Source of the DNA: Streptomyces sp. PTY087I2
GTDB lineage: Bacteria; Actinomycetota; Actinomycetes; Streptomycetales; Streptomycetaceae
Length of the DNA: 64,000 nucleotides
Direction of reading: 5' to 3'
Assembly (NCBI RefSeq): GCF_001687325.1
Contig: NZ_LZRD01000011.1
Coordinates: 186,001 to 250,000 of the forward strand
Below, one piece after another: positions 62,530 through 64,000 of the stretch; the first letter of the stretch is position 1, and each line of letters starts with the position of its first letter. The notes beneath the pieces are model-generated. The model had not been told where the DNA came from and ran no database searches. It saw only the letters and a list, made by a program, of their open reading frames with translations. The position numbers and the translations under genes were made by a program.

Positions 62530-63396
62530 GTGCGCAAGAACATCAAGATCACCGCAGCTGCCGCCGCCACCGCCGCCCTCGCCATCGGCCTCAGCGCCTG
62601 CGGTACGTCCTCCGACCCGGCCTCCAAGAGCGAGACCGGCGCCAACGCCGACACCTCCAAGGCCCTCGTCGTCGCCGCGTCCCCGACGCCGCACGCCGAC
62701 ATCCTGAACTTCGTCAAGAAGAACCTGGCGGACAAGGAAGGCCTCAAGCTGGAGGTCAAGGAGTTCACGGACTACGTCCTGCCGAACACCGCCACCCAGA
62801 GCGGCCAGGTCGACGCCAACTTCTTCCAGCACAAGCCCTACCTGGACGACTTCAACGCGAAGAACGACACGACCATCGTCCCGGTCGTCAACGTGCACCT
62901 GGAGCCCCTCGGTCTCTACTCCAAGAAGATCAAGGACGTCAAGGACATCAAGTCCGGCCAGACCATAGCCATCCCCAACGACACCACCAACGGCGGCCGC
63001 GCCCTCCAGCTGCTCGCCGAGAACGGCCTGATCACGCTCAAGGACGGCGTCGGCAGCGCCGCCAAGCTGAGCGACATCGCCGACAGGAAGGGCCTGGAGT
63101 TCAAGGAGCTGGAGGCCGCCACCGTGCCCCGCGCCCTGAACGACGTGGACGCCGCCGTCATCAACGGCAACTACGCCATCGAGGCCGAGCTGAAGCCCGG
63201 CAAGGACTCCATCGCCCTGGAGAAGGCCGAGGGCAACCCGTACGCCAACTTCCTGGCGGTCAAGGACGGCAACGAGAACGACCCGCGCGTCGAGAAGCTC
63301 GCCAAGCTCCTCAACTCCGACGAGGTCAAGAAGTTCATCGAGGACACCTACCAGGGCTCGATCGTCCCGGCCTTCGGCGCCCCCGCCAAGTCCTGA
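62530..63396 (+). CDS. metQ: Methionine-binding lipoprotein
   Basis: 288 residues from GTG. A lipoprotein signal with lipobox LSAC (cut before Cys) precedes an NlpA/MetQ-type binding domain (DYVLPNTATQSGQVDANFFQHKPYLDDF, IAIPNDTTNGGRALQLLAENGLI, VINGNYAIEAEL). It captures D/L-methionine at the cell surface for MetNI. Spacing to metI is 86 nt, and the operon ends at the hairpin 63415-63460. Confidence 0.96.
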   Translation: MRKNIKITAAAAATAALAIGLSACGTSSDPASKSETGANADTSKALVVAASPTPHADILNFVKKNLADKEGLKLEVKEFTDYVLPNTATQSGQVDANFFQHKPYLDDFNAKNDTTIVPVVNVHLEPLGLYSKKIKDVKDIKSGQTIAIPNDTTNGGRALQLLAENGLITLKDGVGSAAKLSDIADRKGLEFKELEAATVPRALNDVDAAVINGNYAIEAELKPGKDSIALEKAEGNPYANFLAVKDGNENDPRVEKLAKLLNSDEVKKFIEDTYQGSIVPAFGAPAKS

Positions 63397-63414
63397 CACC
63401 GGCCCGGCACTTGC

Positions 63415-63460
63415 CGACGGAGCCCCGCACCTTCCTCACCGGAGGCGCGGGGCTCCGTCG
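63415..63460 (+). terminator. Terminator of metNIQ
   Basis: Perfect 14-bp stem CGACGGAGCCCCGC / GCGGGGCTCCGTCG with an 18-nt loop, 19 nt after the metQ stop. Confidence 0.85.
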
Positions 63461-63537
63461 TGCCGACCCGCCCATGCACAAGGCCCACCCGATGCTGCAT
63501 GCTGTGCTTTTACCCGGTCTTCGGCATGGAGCTGCGC

Positions 63538-64000
63538 ATGACTACCACCTTTCCGTCCATCTCCATCAGCACGGACAGGTTGGTGATGCGCCCCTTCGAG
63601 ATGGCCGACATCCCCGCGTACATCGAGATGATGAACGACGAGCTGGTCACCGCCTGGATGGACGGCCCGAACCCGTACACCCAGGTCGACGCCGAACGCT
63701 GGGTCCGAAGGATCGCCCCGGCGGAACGCACCAGCGGCCAGGGCATCGCCCTCGCCGTCACCGAATTCCTCACCCAGCGGCTCGTCGGCAGCGTCCGCCT
63801 CCTCAACACCGACTGGCGCACGCTGGCCACCGAGGTCCGCTACATCACCGCCCCCTGGGCCCGCGGTGAGGGGTACGCCACCGAATCCGTGCTCGCCATA
63901 GCCGAATGGCTCTTCCGCGACCAGGGCTTCGAACGCATCGAGCTGCGCACCCCCGCCGACAACACCGCCTCCCAGCAGGTCGCCCAGAAGCTCGGCTGCA
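63538..64000 (+). CDS. GNAT acetyltransferase, RimJ/RimL type (3' end outside window)
   Basis: The first 154 residues are present: STDRLVMRPFEMADIPAYIEMM, then VRYITAPWARGEGYATESVLAIAEWLF (acetyl-CoA site) and RIELRTPADNTASQQVAQKLGC. These features are those of the RimJ/RimL N-acetyltransferase group; substrates range from ribosomal proteins to antibiotics. ATG at 63538 has GGAG 6 nt upstream; an in-frame ATG at 63526 is possible. Confidence 0.87.
   Translation, partial: MTTTFPSISISTDRLVMRPFEMADIPAYIEMMNDELVTAWMDGPNPYTQVDAERWVRRIAPAERTSGQGIALAVTEFLTQRLVGSVRLLNTDWRTLATEVRYITAPWARGEGYATESVLAIAEWLFRDQGFERIELRTPADNTASQQVAQKLGC

Overview
The window is about 72% GC chromosomal DNA from a Streptomyces. 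The evidence is gene content and order as I remember it from S. coelicolor: infC-rpmI-rplT, a SpoU methylase, an orphan PAS kinase and pheST at one end; argCJBDR, argG and argH in the middle; and an acyltransferase, a secreted glycerophosphodiesterase, a small sigma factor and metNIQ at the other end. Codon use is strongly GC-biased, GTG starts are common, and GC-rich hairpin terminators separate the operons. I saw no tRNA, rRNA, CRISPR, insertion sequence or prophage.

Layout. 1-4145: end of an unidentified membrane-anchored protein, an SseB-like protein, an aquaporin, a DUF1844 protein, then the IF3/L35/L20 operon with a structured leader and an ATC start. 4196-10200: rRNA/tRNA methylase, sensor kinase, pheST. 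10201-12604: XRE/TPR regulator and a NUDIX hydrolase, each behind a palindromic operator candidate. 12678-20149: high-affinity K+ system on the minus strand (a 27-residue membrane micro-ORF, then kdpF-A-B-C, a strong hairpin, then kdpD, with no kdpE). 20402-23586: drug-type ABC exporter divergent from a GbsR/MarR regulator. 23651-32945: a decayed hydrolase, 3-hydroxyacyl-CoA dehydrogenase, a Tat-exported GHL10 protein, a DUF1918 protein, an EamA exporter with overlapping start to a MocR regulator, a catalytically blank histidine phosphatase, a serine hydrolase, a cyclophilin and a PH-like membrane protein. 32989-41588: accessory material: DUF5997 with a LysR-type sensing domain, a GT-C-like membrane protein, a cluster of HEAT/MerR-HEAT/GPP34/ankyrin-HEAT genes, a zinc ribbon protein, a tendamistat-like secreted protein and unknowns. 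41596-50200: arginine biosynthesis. 50303-55878: aldo/keto reductase, the RNA polymerase-rescuing ATPase HelR with a rifamycin-associated element (RAE), and a TetR/MFS pair. 55902-64000: lipid and phosphate genes, sigma factor, acetyltransferases, small membrane proteins and the methionine importer with a Cys/Met-rich leader ORF.

Most notable is the helR region. A near-perfect RAE palindrome sits between helR and the TetR/MFS operon. On the opposite strand its core forms the -35 of a second, well-formed promoter that runs at once into a U-tailed hairpin. This would yield a roughly 40-nt terminated RNA, and read-through would lead into the efflux operon. Other items worth attention are eight genes whose start codon lies exactly 6 nt after a TANNNT -10 box (leaderless mRNAs), the micro-ORF ahead of kdpF, the RCMCRMRAF leader ORF ahead of metN, the TTA (bldA-type) codon in the sigma factor, and short tandem repeats placed at gene 3' ends.
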